From positions 372,001-436,000 of the forward strand of contig NZ_MWQK01000003.1 in NCBI RefSeq assembly GCF_002210425.1: DNA of 64,000 bases, in the 5' to 3' direction. Each line of letters starts with the position of its first letter. The first letter of the stretch is position 1. The stretch comes from Fibrobacter sp. UWB2 (GTDB lineage Bacteria > Fibrobacterota > Fibrobacteria > Fibrobacterales > Fibrobacteraceae). Positions 15,597 to 23,943 of the stretch are shown here, piece after piece. Position numbers and translations under genes: made by a program. A model generated the notes under the pieces. That model saw nothing but the letters and a program-made list of their open reading frames with translations, made no database searches and was not told the origin of the DNA.

Positions 15597-17105
15597 CTAA
15601 ACGCGCCAACCTTCCATAATCTTGAGGCAGTCCGCGAGGAGTTCTGCACTGCGTTCCTTGCCTTCGGTTTCCACATAGCAGCGGAATTCCGGAGCATTAC
15701 CGCTCGGGCGCAAGTGGATGATGTCGCCAGAATCGAATTCCATGCGATAGCCATCAACTTCGTTCAAAGAAACCATCTTGCCCTGGAACGCCTTGTCCTT
15801 TGCAAACTTGGAGGGCTTTGCAGCGAGAGCGCCGAACAGCTTTTCGCCGAGATTCTTTTCGCGAATTTCAGCGAGCTTCGCCTTGGACTTTTCGGTCGGG
15901 AATTCCTTGAGGCGGTCGCTCACGGTAAAGCGCTTCGGCAACTTGCGGAGCAAATCCACAACGCACATGCGTTCTTTGCGGACCATTACCATTACGGCAA
16001 TCATCGGGAGGAGGGCGTCACGTGTCGGGAGGGCCTTGAGTGTGCGGCCATCGAGCGTCAAATCCGTCTCGAGCAAGAAACCGCCATTGGCTTCGTAACC
16101 TGCAACCGTGAGGCTCTTGTCGTTTGCATCGACCAGGCTTTCCATGCCGGCAATCACATACGGACTACCAATGCGCGTACGGCAAATCTTTTCAAAGCTA
16201 CCGGACTTTTCAAGCGAAGTGTTGCAGCTCACCGGAGTTGCAATGCGCTTGATGCCAAGAGACTGTGCAGCCAAAATGCCAAGCACATCGCCACGGAGCC
16301 ACATGCCCACATCGTCTGCCAAAAGCGGGCGGTCAGAATCGCCGTCGGTGCTGAACACAGCATCCACGTAATCCTTGTGCGTAAATTCGCGAGCGAGTTC
16401 TTCATCTTCCTTGCGGATAGCTTCGGTATCGACCGGAACAAACACATCGCTACGGCCAAACGGCTTGACCGTCGCACCGAGGCTTTCGAGAACCTTCACC
16501 ACGATGTCGCGGCCCACAGCGGAATGCTGGTAAACGCCAATTGTGAGTCCGTGCAAAGCATCGCTACCGAAAAAGTCCGGGTAACGCTTGCAATAATTCG
16601 TTTCGGCTTCCGCTTCGACCGCCGGGAGTTCAGGCGCAGCCTTCAGCATGCCCTTGTCGTCAAAAAGCGCTTCGTCGAAATCGACCGACTGCGAAACAAT
16701 TCCCTGTTCGTCGGCTTTCGTGATTTCGCCATTCGGGTGGTTAAACTTGATACCGTTGCGGTCAGCCGGGATGTGGCTACCCGTCACCATGATGGTCGGC
16801 AAATGCTTATCGATGCCGTACATCGCAATAGCGGGGCTCGGGATGCGACCGCAGTAAATCACCTTCCAGTTTGCATCGGCGCCAGCCTGCACGAGAGACT
16901 TCAAAATGCGTTCCGTACTCGGACGCAAGTCGCCCGCAATCGCAATCGTATGTTCGCACTTGTAAGACGCTTCGCAGTACTTGATAAAGGAACGTGCATA
17001 CACATAGCACACACGGTCAGTCATAGCGCTCACGAGACCGCGGGCACCGCTCGTACCAAACGCTACCCCGGACTGTTTCATCACATCTTGCATCGCAACG
17101 GACAT
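15597..17105 (-). CDS. Phosphomannomutase/phosphoglucomutase-family phosphohexomutase
   Basis: The 502-residue enzyme interconverts hexose 1- and 6-phosphates. The phosphoserine loop is VTGSHIPADRNGIKF, a variant of TASHNP. The magnesium loop is STDGDSDRPLL, the sugar-specificity loop GYEANGG, and the phosphate site HLRPSGNAPEFR. GYEANGG fits the PMM/PGM group rather than GlmM, whose loop normally has GEQSGH. It would supply activated sugars for glycogen or surface polysaccharides. AGAGG lies 8 bp before the ATG. Confidence 0.88.
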   Translation of the reverse strand: MSVAMQDVMKQSGVAFGTSGARGLVSAMTDRVCYVYARSFIKYCEASYKCEHTIAIAGDLRPSTERILKSLVQAGADANWKVIYCGRIPSPAIAMYGIDKHLPTIMVTGSHIPADRNGIKFNHPNGEITKADEQGIVSQSVDFDEALFDDKGMLKAAPELPAVEAEAETNYCKRYPDFFGSDALHGLTIGVYQHSAVGRDIVVKVLESLGATVKPFGRSDVFVPVDTEAIRKEDEELAREFTHKDYVDAVFSTDGDSDRPLLADDVGMWLRGDVLGILAAQSLGIKRIATPVSCNTSLEKSGSFEKICRTRIGSPYVIAGMESLVDANDKSLTVAGYEANGGFLLETDLTLDGRTLKALPTRDALLPMIAVMVMVRKERMCVVDLLRKLPKRFTVSDRLKEFPTEKSKAKLAEIREKNLGEKLFGALAAKPSKFAKDKAFQGKMVSLNEVDGYRMEFDSGDIIHLRPSGNAPEFRCYVETEGKERSAELLADCLKIMEGWRV

Positions 17106-17151
17106 ATTAAACCTCTAAAATTGCCAATTGATTTTACAAAGGACAAGATAG

Positions 17152-17175
17152 AAAAAAGGACTCCCCCGAAAGTCC
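17152..17175 (-). terminator. Terminator between the small ORF and the phosphohexomutase gene
   Basis: On the minus strand GGACT and AGTCC pair, extended by two G-U pairs, around a tetraloop, and are followed by six Ts. It lies directly after the 27-codon ORF, which suggests that this ORF or a short RNA is a separate transcript. Confidence 0.65.
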
Positions 17176-17176
17176 A

Positions 17177-17260
17177 TCACTTCGCAAACGTAAACAGGAT
17201 TGCGGTGATAATTATAGCAGCGATAAGAGTAAAACACGAACACATACTCAGAATGTACAT
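17177..17260 (-). CDS. Possible 27-residue single-helix membrane peptide
   Basis: The frame reads MYILSMCSCFTLIAAIIITA and then ILFTFAK, a single hydrophobic helix ending in lysine, as expected for a small membrane protein. It stops two bases before the stem of the terminator at 17152-17175. A perfect 8-bp dyad lies just upstream. There is no convincing ribosome binding site, so the call is tentative; a small RNA is an alternative. No function can be given. Confidence 0.35.
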   Translation of the reverse strand: MYILSMCSCFTLIAAIIITAILFTFAK

Positions 17261-17265
17261 TTTGA

Positions 17266-17287
17266 TTTTGACACTTTACTGTCAAAA
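17266..17287. promoter_or_regulatory. Perfect dyad between the small ORF and rsmA
   Basis: TTTTGACA and TGTCAAAA are perfect inverted arms around CTTTAC. Each arm carries a TTGACA -35-like word on one strand, so this may be an operator overlapping two divergent promoters. Confidence 0.5.
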
Positions 17288-17311
17288 ACTCAAATTTCTA
17301 TATTCCCCGTT

Positions 17312-18094
17312 ATGGATAGAGCACGCCGTCGCAAATTTGGACAGAACTTTTTGGATGTTGAAACCGCCACCGCCATCGCAGGCGATTTGCCCGCCGAAGC
17401 AGGCGAATTCGTCCTTGAGATTGGTCCCGGTCACGGCGCCCTCACGGAGCACTTGCTCAATCGCGGGCTAGAACTCACCGCCGTCGAAATTGACGAGCAG
17501 TGCGTTGACGTCTTGAACGAAAAATTCAAGAACTACAAGAACTTCAACATTGTTAACATCGACTTTTTGAAGTTTGACTTGCAGGCGTTTTTGGATGCAC
17601 ACGCAAAACCTTGGGTTACCGGCAACTTGCCGTACAACGTAAGTACAGCAATTATAGCAGGGCTTATGCCGCGTTTGCACTTGACCAAAGGCTTTATGGG
17701 AATGGTGCAGCTCGAAGTCGCCGAACGCATTTGCGCAGAACCTTGCTCCAGCAATTACGGGAGCCTTTCCGTGCTCGTTTCTGCATTTGCGAACACGCAG
17801 ATTTTGCGCAAGATCGGGCCGGAACATTTCACGCCAAAGCCAAATGTCGATAGCGCGACGATGCTTTTGACACCGCGCGAAGATGCCCTCCAGGCGCCCG
17901 ACGGATTCTTTGACTTTGTACGTACCGCATTCACGCAAAAGCGCAAGACGCTTGCGAATTCCTTTGGACGCAATTACGACAAGAAGAAAATCCAGGCGAC
18001 CATTGAACTTTTGGATTGGCCTACGACCATCCGCGCCGAAGAACTCAGCCCCGAGCAGTTCCTGAATTTCTACAAGGCGTTTAAAGGTGAATAA
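17312..18094 (+). CDS. rsmA: 16S rRNA adenine-N6,N6-dimethyltransferase
   Basis: RsmA (KsgA) dimethylates two adjacent adenines in the 3' hairpin of 16S rRNA during small-subunit assembly. The 260-residue protein begins RARRRKFGQNFLDVE, has the SAM site LEIGPGHGALTEHLL and the catalytic motif TGNLPYNVSTAI. No ribosome binding site is visible. A TATATT box ends seven bases before the ATG, so the transcript may be leaderless. Its stop is separated from the next gene by 62 bp made almost wholly of repeat sequence. Confidence 0.95.
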   Translation: MDRARRRKFGQNFLDVETATAIAGDLPAEAGEFVLEIGPGHGALTEHLLNRGLELTAVEIDEQCVDVLNEKFKNYKNFNIVNIDFLKFDLQAFLDAHAKPWVTGNLPYNVSTAIIAGLMPRLHLTKGFMGMVQLEVAERICAEPCSSNYGSLSVLVSAFANTQILRKIGPEHFTPKPNVDSATMLLTPREDALQAPDGFFDFVRTAFTQKRKTLANSFGRNYDKKKIQATIELLDWPTTIRAEELSPEQFLNFYKAFKGE

Positions 18095-18116
18095 GGAGAT
18101 GCCCGCAAAAGGCACT

Positions 18117-18147
18117 GTCATCCTGGAGCCGAAGGCGATAGGAACCA
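18117..18147. repeat. Dispersed hairpin repeat, copy 3
   Basis: GTCATCCTGGAGCCGAAG is followed by GCGATAGGAACCA. It is 30/31 identical to the reverse complement of 2925-2955 and related to 2548-2580. It is preceded by GGAGATGCCCGC, which matches the start of the other palindromic family (11976-12005), so the 62-bp spacer is a composite of two repeat types. Confidence 0.8.
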
Positions 18148-18156
18148 TAAGAGAAA

Positions 18157-18990
18157 ATGAAAATTAAGATTCTCATAGACAACATCAGCGGTGCCGAAAA
18201 GCAATTAAAAGGTGAATGGGGACTTTGCGTCTACACCGAATTCAACGGCAAGCGCATTCTGCTCGACACGGGAGCCTCTGCGCAATTTGCGAAGAACGCC
18301 GCCATCATGGGAATCGACATTTCCAGAATTGACGCCGGCGTCTTGAGCCATGCGCATTACGATCACGCCGACGGCATGCAGGAATTCTTCGACAAGAACG
18401 ACCACGCCAAATTCTACTTGCGTGATGCCGCCCGCGAAAACTGCTACCACACGCACAAATTCTTAAAGTTTTTCACATACCAAGAATACATCGGCATCCG
18501 CAAAGGAACTCTCAAGCGCAATGCCGACCGAATCGTATTTGCAAAAGGCGACTGTGAAATTTTTCCGGGAGTCACCCTCGTCGGCCACAAGACTCCGAAC
18601 CTCGATGAAATTGGCAAGCGCGCCCACATGAGCGTCAAGGAAAACGGAAAGTACCGCCCCGACAGTTTCAACCACGAACAAAGTCTAGTCTTCGACACAC
18701 CCAAGGGATTGTTCATCATGAACAGCTGTAGCCACGGTGGCGCGGACAACATCATCAAGGAAATCGAAGCGACATTCCCCGGCAAACAGATTTACGCCAT
18801 TCTCGGCGGGTTCCATTTATTCCGCACACCCGATGACCGCGTAAAAGCATTCGCCGAACGCCTCCGCGATTTGAACGTTCAAAAAATCTACACAGGGCAT
18901 TGCACCGGGCAACGCGCCTACGAGATTTTGCACGATGTGCTCGGCGACAAAGTCGAACAGATGCACACCGGCATGGAAATTGAGGTGTAG
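18157..18990 (+). CDS. Metallo-beta-lactamase-fold hydrolase (COG1237-like)
   Basis: The 277-residue protein has the zinc motif SHAHYDHADG near residue 65, a second histidine in NSCSHGGADN, and a GGFHLF segment followed by YTGHCTGQRAY near the C-terminus. This layout fits the MBL subgroup named after dihydropterin-beta-ribofuranosylaminobenzene phosphate synthase, whose bacterial substrates are mostly unknown. The AGGAACC at the end of the upstream repeat is the only candidate ribosome binding site. The substrate is undetermined. Confidence 0.82.
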   Translation: MKIKILIDNISGAEKQLKGEWGLCVYTEFNGKRILLDTGASAQFAKNAAIMGIDISRIDAGVLSHAHYDHADGMQEFFDKNDHAKFYLRDAARENCYHTHKFLKFFTYQEYIGIRKGTLKRNADRIVFAKGDCEIFPGVTLVGHKTPNLDEIGKRAHMSVKENGKYRPDSFNHEQSLVFDTPKGLFIMNSCSHGGADNIIKEIEATFPGKQIYAILGGFHLFRTPDDRVKAFAERLRDLNVQKIYTGHCTGQRAYEILHDVLGDKVEQMHTGMEIEV

Positions 18991-18995
18991 AGTTC

Positions 18996-19787
18996 CTAAG
19001 CGGGATCGTTCACCGGTTTGCTGTAATCGCGTTCGCCAAACAAGGCCGTTCCCACGCGAATCATCGTAGAGCCTTCTTCAATCGCGACTTCCAAATCAAG
19101 CGTCATACCCATCGAAAGCTGATCGAACTTTGCGAAGGCGCCACCTTTCGCAAGGAACTTCTGCTGCAAATTACGCAAAAACGCAAAGCATTCGCGGCTG
19201 TCTTCAGGAACGCCCGTATTCTTGCCAATCGTCATGAGACCGCGGAAACGCAAATGCGGGAAGTTTTCGCTCTTGCCGTCGACAGCTGCGCCCGCGCGGG
19301 CCTCAAGGTCGTTCAAAAATGCTTCAGCTTCGTGAACATCCAGGCCGCTCTTCGTTTCTTCTTCGCCAGCATTCACCTGGAACAAAATATCGAGAACTTT
19401 GCCCTGACCATTTGCAGCTGCCGCACAGACCTTTTCCAACTTTTCCACCGCTTCGATACTTGCAATGGAATGGATGCAGTCGGCCACGAGCGCCGCCTTC
19501 TTGAGCTTGTTACTTTGCACAGGACCAATCACATGGCAACGCACGCGGCTTCCGTCCTTTGCCGTGCGCGGTTCAGAAAATTTGAGTTCCGCTTCTTGCA
19601 CACGGTTCTCGCCAAAATCGGTGGCGCCCAAAGCAATCGCATTTTCCACAGCTTCTGCCGGGTGGAACTTGCTCACCCACACAAGCTTAACCGAATCACG
19701 GCTACGGCCCGCAATCTTGCAAGCCTCGCCAATCCTTGCTTCGAGAGCTGCAAGGTGCTCGCGCATTTCATCAAGAGTGAATTCCAT
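18996..19787 (-). CDS. YggS/PLPBP-family pyridoxal-phosphate-binding protein
   Basis: The 263-residue protein belongs to the YggS family, which controls cellular pyridoxal-phosphate levels without known catalysis. The PLP lysine is K40 in VWVSKFHP. Other family segments are FGENRVQEAELK, HVIGPVQSNKLK, FRGLMTIG and LSMGMTLDLEVAIEEGST. It converges with the hydrolase gene with five bases between stops. The family often sits in cell-division or proC loci, but here it stands alone. Confidence 0.93.
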   Translation of the reverse strand: MEFTLDEMREHLAALEARIGEACKIAGRSRDSVKLVWVSKFHPAEAVENAIALGATDFGENRVQEAELKFSEPRTAKDGSRVRCHVIGPVQSNKLKKAALVADCIHSIASIEAVEKLEKVCAAAANGQGKVLDILFQVNAGEEETKSGLDVHEAEAFLNDLEARAGAAVDGKSENFPHLRFRGLMTIGKNTGVPEDSRECFAFLRNLQQKFLAKGGAFAKFDQLSMGMTLDLEVAIEEGSTMIRVGTALFGERDYSKPVNDPA

Positions 19788-19863
19788 AATAACAGTAAAA
19801 TCAGTCGCGCCGACGGCGCTTTGAGGTTAATTATCAAGCAGAAATTAGAAATTTTTCAACCCA

Positions 19864-20403
19864 TCATAAAAACCAAGGCAATGCAATCAACGTACCAATC
19901 GCAAATACGACTGTATAACCGACTAGTAAAAATTTAGGCGATTTTTTCTTAAGTCCATCACCGCAACAATAAGTCAAAAGTTCCATATTTAAAAATGCGT
20001 ACGCCACAATTGCCATATTCAATATAATCAAAGGAATCAGTATAATCCACACTATATTTCCCAATACGGCTGTAACTACTAATGGCCAAAAAGGTGTTGT
20101 CGCCAAAAAACATATCATAGATTTACTTTTCTGACGCTTCAAACAAAACAAATACAACAATGACAGTGGAATTCCAGCAAGGAATGGAAGATATAAGCTC
20201 GCAGCAAACTCGCCTATATAATTAAAACTATCCATGTTCTCTCTGCCATAGGCATCATTAATGGCAACTTCTTTTTGATACCAAAACCACGGCAAACTAA
20301 ATAAAACCATATTCATCAACATACAAATGATGACTGGCCATTTCTTTACTACAAATTGTTCTTGATTTTCAGGAGTTCCCACATCAATCATTTCATTCCC
20401 CAT
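19864..20403 (-). CDS. Hypothetical membrane protein
   Basis: The 179-residue protein has about five hydrophobic segments, near residues 22-41, 67-86, 94-114, 116-138 and 158-178. The reading frame is AT-rich compared with nearby genes. It lies six bases after the 107-residue membrane-protein gene on the same strand, so the pair is probably an operon. I recognise no family. An in-frame ATG four codons in is an alternative start. Confidence 0.6.
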   Translation of the reverse strand: MGNEMIDVGTPENQEQFVVKKWPVIICMLMNMVLFSLPWFWYQKEVAINDAYGRENMDSFNYIGEFAASLYLPFLAGIPLSLLYLFCLKRQKSKSMICFLATTPFWPLVVTAVLGNIVWIILIPLIILNMAIVAYAFLNMELLTYCCGDGLKKKSPKFLLVGYTVVFAIGTLIALPWFL

Positions 20404-20409
20404 CCATCG

Positions 20410-20733
20410 TTAAATCATCCTTGACTTCAATCGCACAATCAGATATTTCATTTTGCTTATCGGACGTTTCCAAAGTCTGCGATAGAAAAGCACCAATGGC
20501 GCCCCAAACGATATCGGTAAAAAAGGAGCCAATATAATCGCTATAAAAAAATCAGGTCCAATATCAGATTGACTTGGATCTTCTAAACCCATAAATCTTA
20601 TATAACTATACGCAAAAGCAATTGCAAATATAATTGCGGGCAAAAGTAAACAAAAAGCCTCCACTATCATAATGTGAATAACTTTCTTTTTTTCAAAAAC
20701 ATATAAAGGCTTAGATTTTTGCATATTTTCCAA
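20410..20733 (-). CDS. Hypothetical small membrane protein
   Basis: The 107-residue protein has a basic N-terminus (QKSKPLYVFEKKK), two hydrophobic segments near residues 19-42 and 62-85, and a very basic C-terminal tail (RRLWKRPISKMKYLIVRLKS). Base composition is AT-rich like its partner downstream, which may hint at recent acquisition. It is divergent from the outer-membrane protein gene at 20820. No function assigned. Confidence 0.55.
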   Translation of the reverse strand: MENMQKSKPLYVFEKKKVIHIMIVEAFCLLLPAIIFAIAFAYSYIRFMGLEDPSQSDIGPDFFIAIILAPFLPISFGAPLVLFYRRLWKRPISKMKYLIVRLKSRMI

Positions 20734-20766
20734 AATACAAAAATTACAACCCCCATTTCATCTAAT

Positions 20767-20795
20767 TTGATTATATTACTTGTATAAAGTATAAT
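20767..20795 (+). promoter_or_regulatory. Promoter of the outer-membrane protein gene at 20820
   Basis: TTGATT, a 17-base spacer and TATAAT make a near-consensus sigma-70 promoter. The predicted start near 20802 leaves a short leader containing AAGAAGG before the ATG. Confidence 0.7.
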
Positions 20796-20819
20796 TGCTT
20801 TTTAAGAAGGACCTAAACC

Positions 20820-21416
20820 ATGCGAAAGATTTTTTTGCTCCTACTGTTTTTCGCCTCGTTCGCCTCAGCAGGCTTTTATTTTGACTTTACATTATCGCCA
20901 GTTATTCGGCATCTAGAAGCAACCCACACAACGCCAGAATCGTTGTACCAAGAATACAAAGAAGAATACCTTGGATACAATGGCGTAGGTGGACTTGTTT
21001 CAACGCGTTTCGGCGGTTTAATCAAGGGCGTTGTCGCCATTTACGGAAATATGGAACTTGAATTAACTAGAGGTCAGGCCAACGGCTGGAACAAGAAAAA
21101 TCGCGAACGTTCAGCGTCCATCTTCTACGGAGTGGGTCCAGGAGTAACCGTTTATCCATTTTTCAAATCATCCGGAAGTCTTCAAAACCTTTATTTATCG
21201 ACCCTAATGAATATCCAAATCGGCGGTGGCGGCGGAATCGGTCTTTTAGGTGGCAACTATAGATTTGAAACGGGCTATCTGTGGCAATCATCCGAACGAT
21301 TCTATTCAGGCATCGCCATAGGCGCCGACGTTCTCGCCACAGGAGGTTTTGACAGTCATATAAAAGACGAAAAAGGCTATTCCATCTGGATTGGATTTAA
21401 ACTTATTCGTAAATAG
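20820..21416 (+). CDS. Small predicted outer-membrane beta-barrel protein
   Basis: The 198-residue protein has a signal peptide MRKIFLLLLFFASFASAG, probably cut after ASA. The mature region contains amphipathic strands and Gly-rich turns (NIQIGGGGGIGLLGGNYRFE), and ends in an alternating hydrophobic strand IWIGFKLIRK. This suggests a small outer-membrane barrel but no family is recognised. It has its own promoter and a terminator 8 bp after the stop. Confidence 0.65.
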   Translation: MRKIFLLLLFFASFASAGFYFDFTLSPVIRHLEATHTTPESLYQEYKEEYLGYNGVGGLVSTRFGGLIKGVVAIYGNMELELTRGQANGWNKKNRERSASIFYGVGPGVTVYPFFKSSGSLQNLYLSTLMNIQIGGGGGIGLLGGNYRFETGYLWQSSERFYSGIAIGADVLATGGFDSHIKDEKGYSIWIGFKLIRK

Positions 21417-21424
21417 CAAAAAAG

Positions 21425-21457
21425 GCCCGCGCACATCACTGTGGCGGGCACTTTTTT
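21425..21457. terminator. Bidirectional terminator between the barrel protein gene and lon
   Basis: GCCCGC and GCGGGC pair, with an inner CAC/GTG stem. It is followed by ACTTTTTTT on the plus strand and by CTTTTTT on the minus strand, so it can end both convergent transcripts. Confidence 0.88.
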
Positions 21458-21468
21458 TGCACAATTAA

Positions 21469-23820
21469 TTACGCTTTCTTCGCGCTTTTTGCGACCTTCG
21501 GCACTTTGAACAAAATCTTCACGATTTCGTCAATATGCTTGTGCGGGTAAATCTTGAGGCCCTTCTTCGCCGGGTCCGGAAGTTCCGCCACATCCTTCTT
21601 GTTGCCTTCCGGCAAGTGGAGCGTCTTCACGCCAGCAGCGAGTGCAGCAAGCGCCTTCTCGTTCAAGCCGCCAATCGGGAGGCAGGCGCCCGTAAGACTC
21701 ACTTCGCCCGTAAACGCAATGTCCGGTGAAATCGGCTGCTTCGTAAACGCACTCAAGAGGCAGAGCGTAAGCGCAATACCTGCAGAAGGTCCATCCTTCG
21801 GCACAGCACCTTCCGGCACGTGAATGTGGATGTCCGTCTTACGCACAATCGCAGGGTCAATGCCAAAGCGTTGCAAGCGTTCACGAACAAGCGAAACAGC
21901 AATCTGTGCCGATTCCTTCATCACGTCGCCAAGCTTACCCGTCAAAATCAGCTGACCCTTGCCGCTCAAGAGCATGCATTCAATAGGCAAAATTTCGCCA
22001 CCGACACTTGTCCAGGCAAGGCCTGTCACAACGCCCGGGCGGCCCGGTTCCGGCAGCTGGTTGTCCAAGAATCTCGGAGCGCCGAGGTAATCCTGAAGCA
22101 CCTTCGCCGTCACTTCCGGCTTGATTTTTTTGCCCATCACAATGTCTTTTGCACGATGGCGCACCGCACTTTCAAGCACGCGTTCGAGTTCACGGACGCC
22201 CGCTTCGCGCGTCCAGCCACGCATCACGGCGTTAATCATCTCGTCACTGAAGCTCACCTGTTCGCCAAGCTTCACACCCGTGCGTTCACAGATGCGCGGG
22301 AGCAAATACTTACCCGCAATCTGCAACTTTTCATGCGGATAGTAGCCCGGCAAGCGCACCACTTCCATACGGTCGCGCAGAGCTTCCGGAATTTCGCCTT
22401 CACTGTTTGCCGTCGCAATAAAGAGCACACGGGAGAGGTCGAGCCCCACTTCCATAAAGTGGTCGGTAAAGTCATGGTTCTGTTCCGGGTCCAAAACTTC
22501 GAGCATAGCGCTTGCAGGGTCACCTCTAAAATCGCTTGCCATCTTGTCGATTTCATCGAGCAAAATGACCGGGTTCATGCACTTTGCACGGCGCAAAGCG
22601 TGAATAAATCTACCCGGCATCGCACCAATGTAAGTGCGGCGGTGACCACGGATTTCAGCTTCGTCACGCACGCCACCAAGCGTAATGCGGACAAAGTTAC
22701 GCTGCATCGCCGTTGCAATCGATTCCACGAGAGTCGTCTTGCCAACGCCCGGAGGGCCCACAAGGCAAAGGATCGGAGCGCGGCGTTCCGTACCGGTAAG
22801 CTTCAGCACGGCCACGTATTCCATGATGCGTTCCTTGACCTTGTCGAGGCCAAAGTGCTTGGAATCGAGTTCCGCCTTCACCTTCTTCATGTTAAGAACA
22901 GTATCGGTATAAACGCCATACGGGAGTGCCAAAAACCAGTCCACGTAATTGCGGCTCACCGCGTATTCCGGGGAGGTCGGCTGCATCATGCGCATGCGAC
23001 CGATTTCTTCTTCGAGCTTTTCTTCAATCGCCTTGCTAAACTTCTTGGCCTTGATTTTCTTGAGCAACTGGTCCGGTTCCGAAGCACCGCCATTTTCGCC
23101 GTCCAGTTCATCCTGCAACTGGCGAATCTGCTCCGAGATAAACCATTCCTTCTGCTGCTGAGCCATCTTCTGGCGCACGTTCTGCTGAACGCGAATCATC
23201 ACGTTCTCGTTTTCCTGCGCAACCTGCATCAGGCTAATCAAACGATCCGCAAGAGCGTCAATCGTTTCCATTTCCAGAAGTGCCTGCTTCTCGGAAAGCG
23301 AAATCGAGAGGAACGGAATCATCCCGTAAAATGCGTTGATGTGGCTATCCATCGTAAAGAGCGCTTCGACCATGCCTTCGGCGATGTTCCTGTGCATGGC
23401 ATACTCGCGGAACATGTTCAGCACATCTTCAAACTTTTCGCTCTTGTCTTCGGCCTTGATAAAATGTTCTCTCGGCGAGACCGTCACCTGCAAAAAATTA
23501 TCACGCAAAGCAATCGAACGGAGATCCACAATGGAATCGCCTTCCAGCACGACCTTCACACAGCCATTCGGGAACGGCGTCACATTCGCCACGCGGGCAA
23601 CCACGCCCACCGAGTAAAGGTCGAGCATCGGGTTGTCGAGCGTTTCCTGTTCCACATTCTTCTGTGCAACCAAGATAATTTCGTTGTTATGATTCTCAGC
23701 AAATTCCAGAGCACGCAAGGACATCTCGCGGCCCACCAAAATGCGTCTAGTCGTCAGCGGAAATACAACAGCATCCCTCAGAGGGAGCAACGGATACGTT
23801 TTATTAAAGTCAAAAGCCAT
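21469..23820 (-). CDS. lon: ATP-dependent protease Lon
   Basis: The 783-residue cytoplasmic protease degrades misfolded and regulatory proteins. An N-terminal substrate domain begins PLLPLRDAVVFP. The AAA+ module has Walker A GPPGVGKT at 356-362 and Walker B ILLDEIDK. The proteolytic domain has catalytic S679 in KDGPSAG and K722 in GGLNEK, which usually reads GGLKEK. It follows tig-clpP-clpX on the same strand, but a terminator stands between. No ribosome binding site is visible and TATAGT-like sequence abuts the start, so the leader may be very short. Confidence 0.97.
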   Translation of the reverse strand: MAFDFNKTYPLLPLRDAVVFPLTTRRILVGREMSLRALEFAENHNNEIILVAQKNVEQETLDNPMLDLYSVGVVARVANVTPFPNGCVKVVLEGDSIVDLRSIALRDNFLQVTVSPREHFIKAEDKSEKFEDVLNMFREYAMHRNIAEGMVEALFTMDSHINAFYGMIPFLSISLSEKQALLEMETIDALADRLISLMQVAQENENVMIRVQQNVRQKMAQQQKEWFISEQIRQLQDELDGENGGASEPDQLLKKIKAKKFSKAIEEKLEEEIGRMRMMQPTSPEYAVSRNYVDWFLALPYGVYTDTVLNMKKVKAELDSKHFGLDKVKERIMEYVAVLKLTGTERRAPILCLVGPPGVGKTTLVESIATAMQRNFVRITLGGVRDEAEIRGHRRTYIGAMPGRFIHALRRAKCMNPVILLDEIDKMASDFRGDPASAMLEVLDPEQNHDFTDHFMEVGLDLSRVLFIATANSEGEIPEALRDRMEVVRLPGYYPHEKLQIAGKYLLPRICERTGVKLGEQVSFSDEMINAVMRGWTREAGVRELERVLESAVRHRAKDIVMGKKIKPEVTAKVLQDYLGAPRFLDNQLPEPGRPGVVTGLAWTSVGGEILPIECMLLSGKGQLILTGKLGDVMKESAQIAVSLVRERLQRFGIDPAIVRKTDIHIHVPEGAVPKDGPSAGIALTLCLLSAFTKQPISPDIAFTGEVSLTGACLPIGGLNEKALAALAAGVKTLHLPEGNKKDVAELPDPAKKGLKIYPHKHIDEIVKILFKVPKVAKSAKKA

Positions 23821-23856
23821 ACACTATAAAGATAGTATTTTGAAAGGTCAGGGAAC

Positions 23857-23888
23857 AAAAAAGCAGTCACCGTTTTTCGGCAACTGCT
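23857..23888 (-). terminator. Terminator of the tig-clpP-clpX operon
   Basis: On the minus strand AGCAGTTGCCG and CGGTGACTGCT pair around five As, with a TG/TG interruption, and are followed by six Ts. It lies 55 bp after the clpX stop and 36 bp before the lon start. Confidence 0.85.
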
Positions 23889-23943
23889 AAGATTTACATT
23901 CGTGAAGTCGCAGCATCTAGGAATCCGCAACCCTCTACAACAA

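Noticed and set aside
15714-17471. 585-codon open frame on the plus strand
   Set aside because: It is the antisense shadow of the phosphohexomutase gene; its composition is unnatural (His/Arg/Ala-rich without domains) and the minus-strand gene has full catalytic motifs.
21820-23829. 669-codon open frame opposite lon
   Set aside because: Antisense shadow caused by the codon bias of lon; no domains, and Lon has all catalytic residues.
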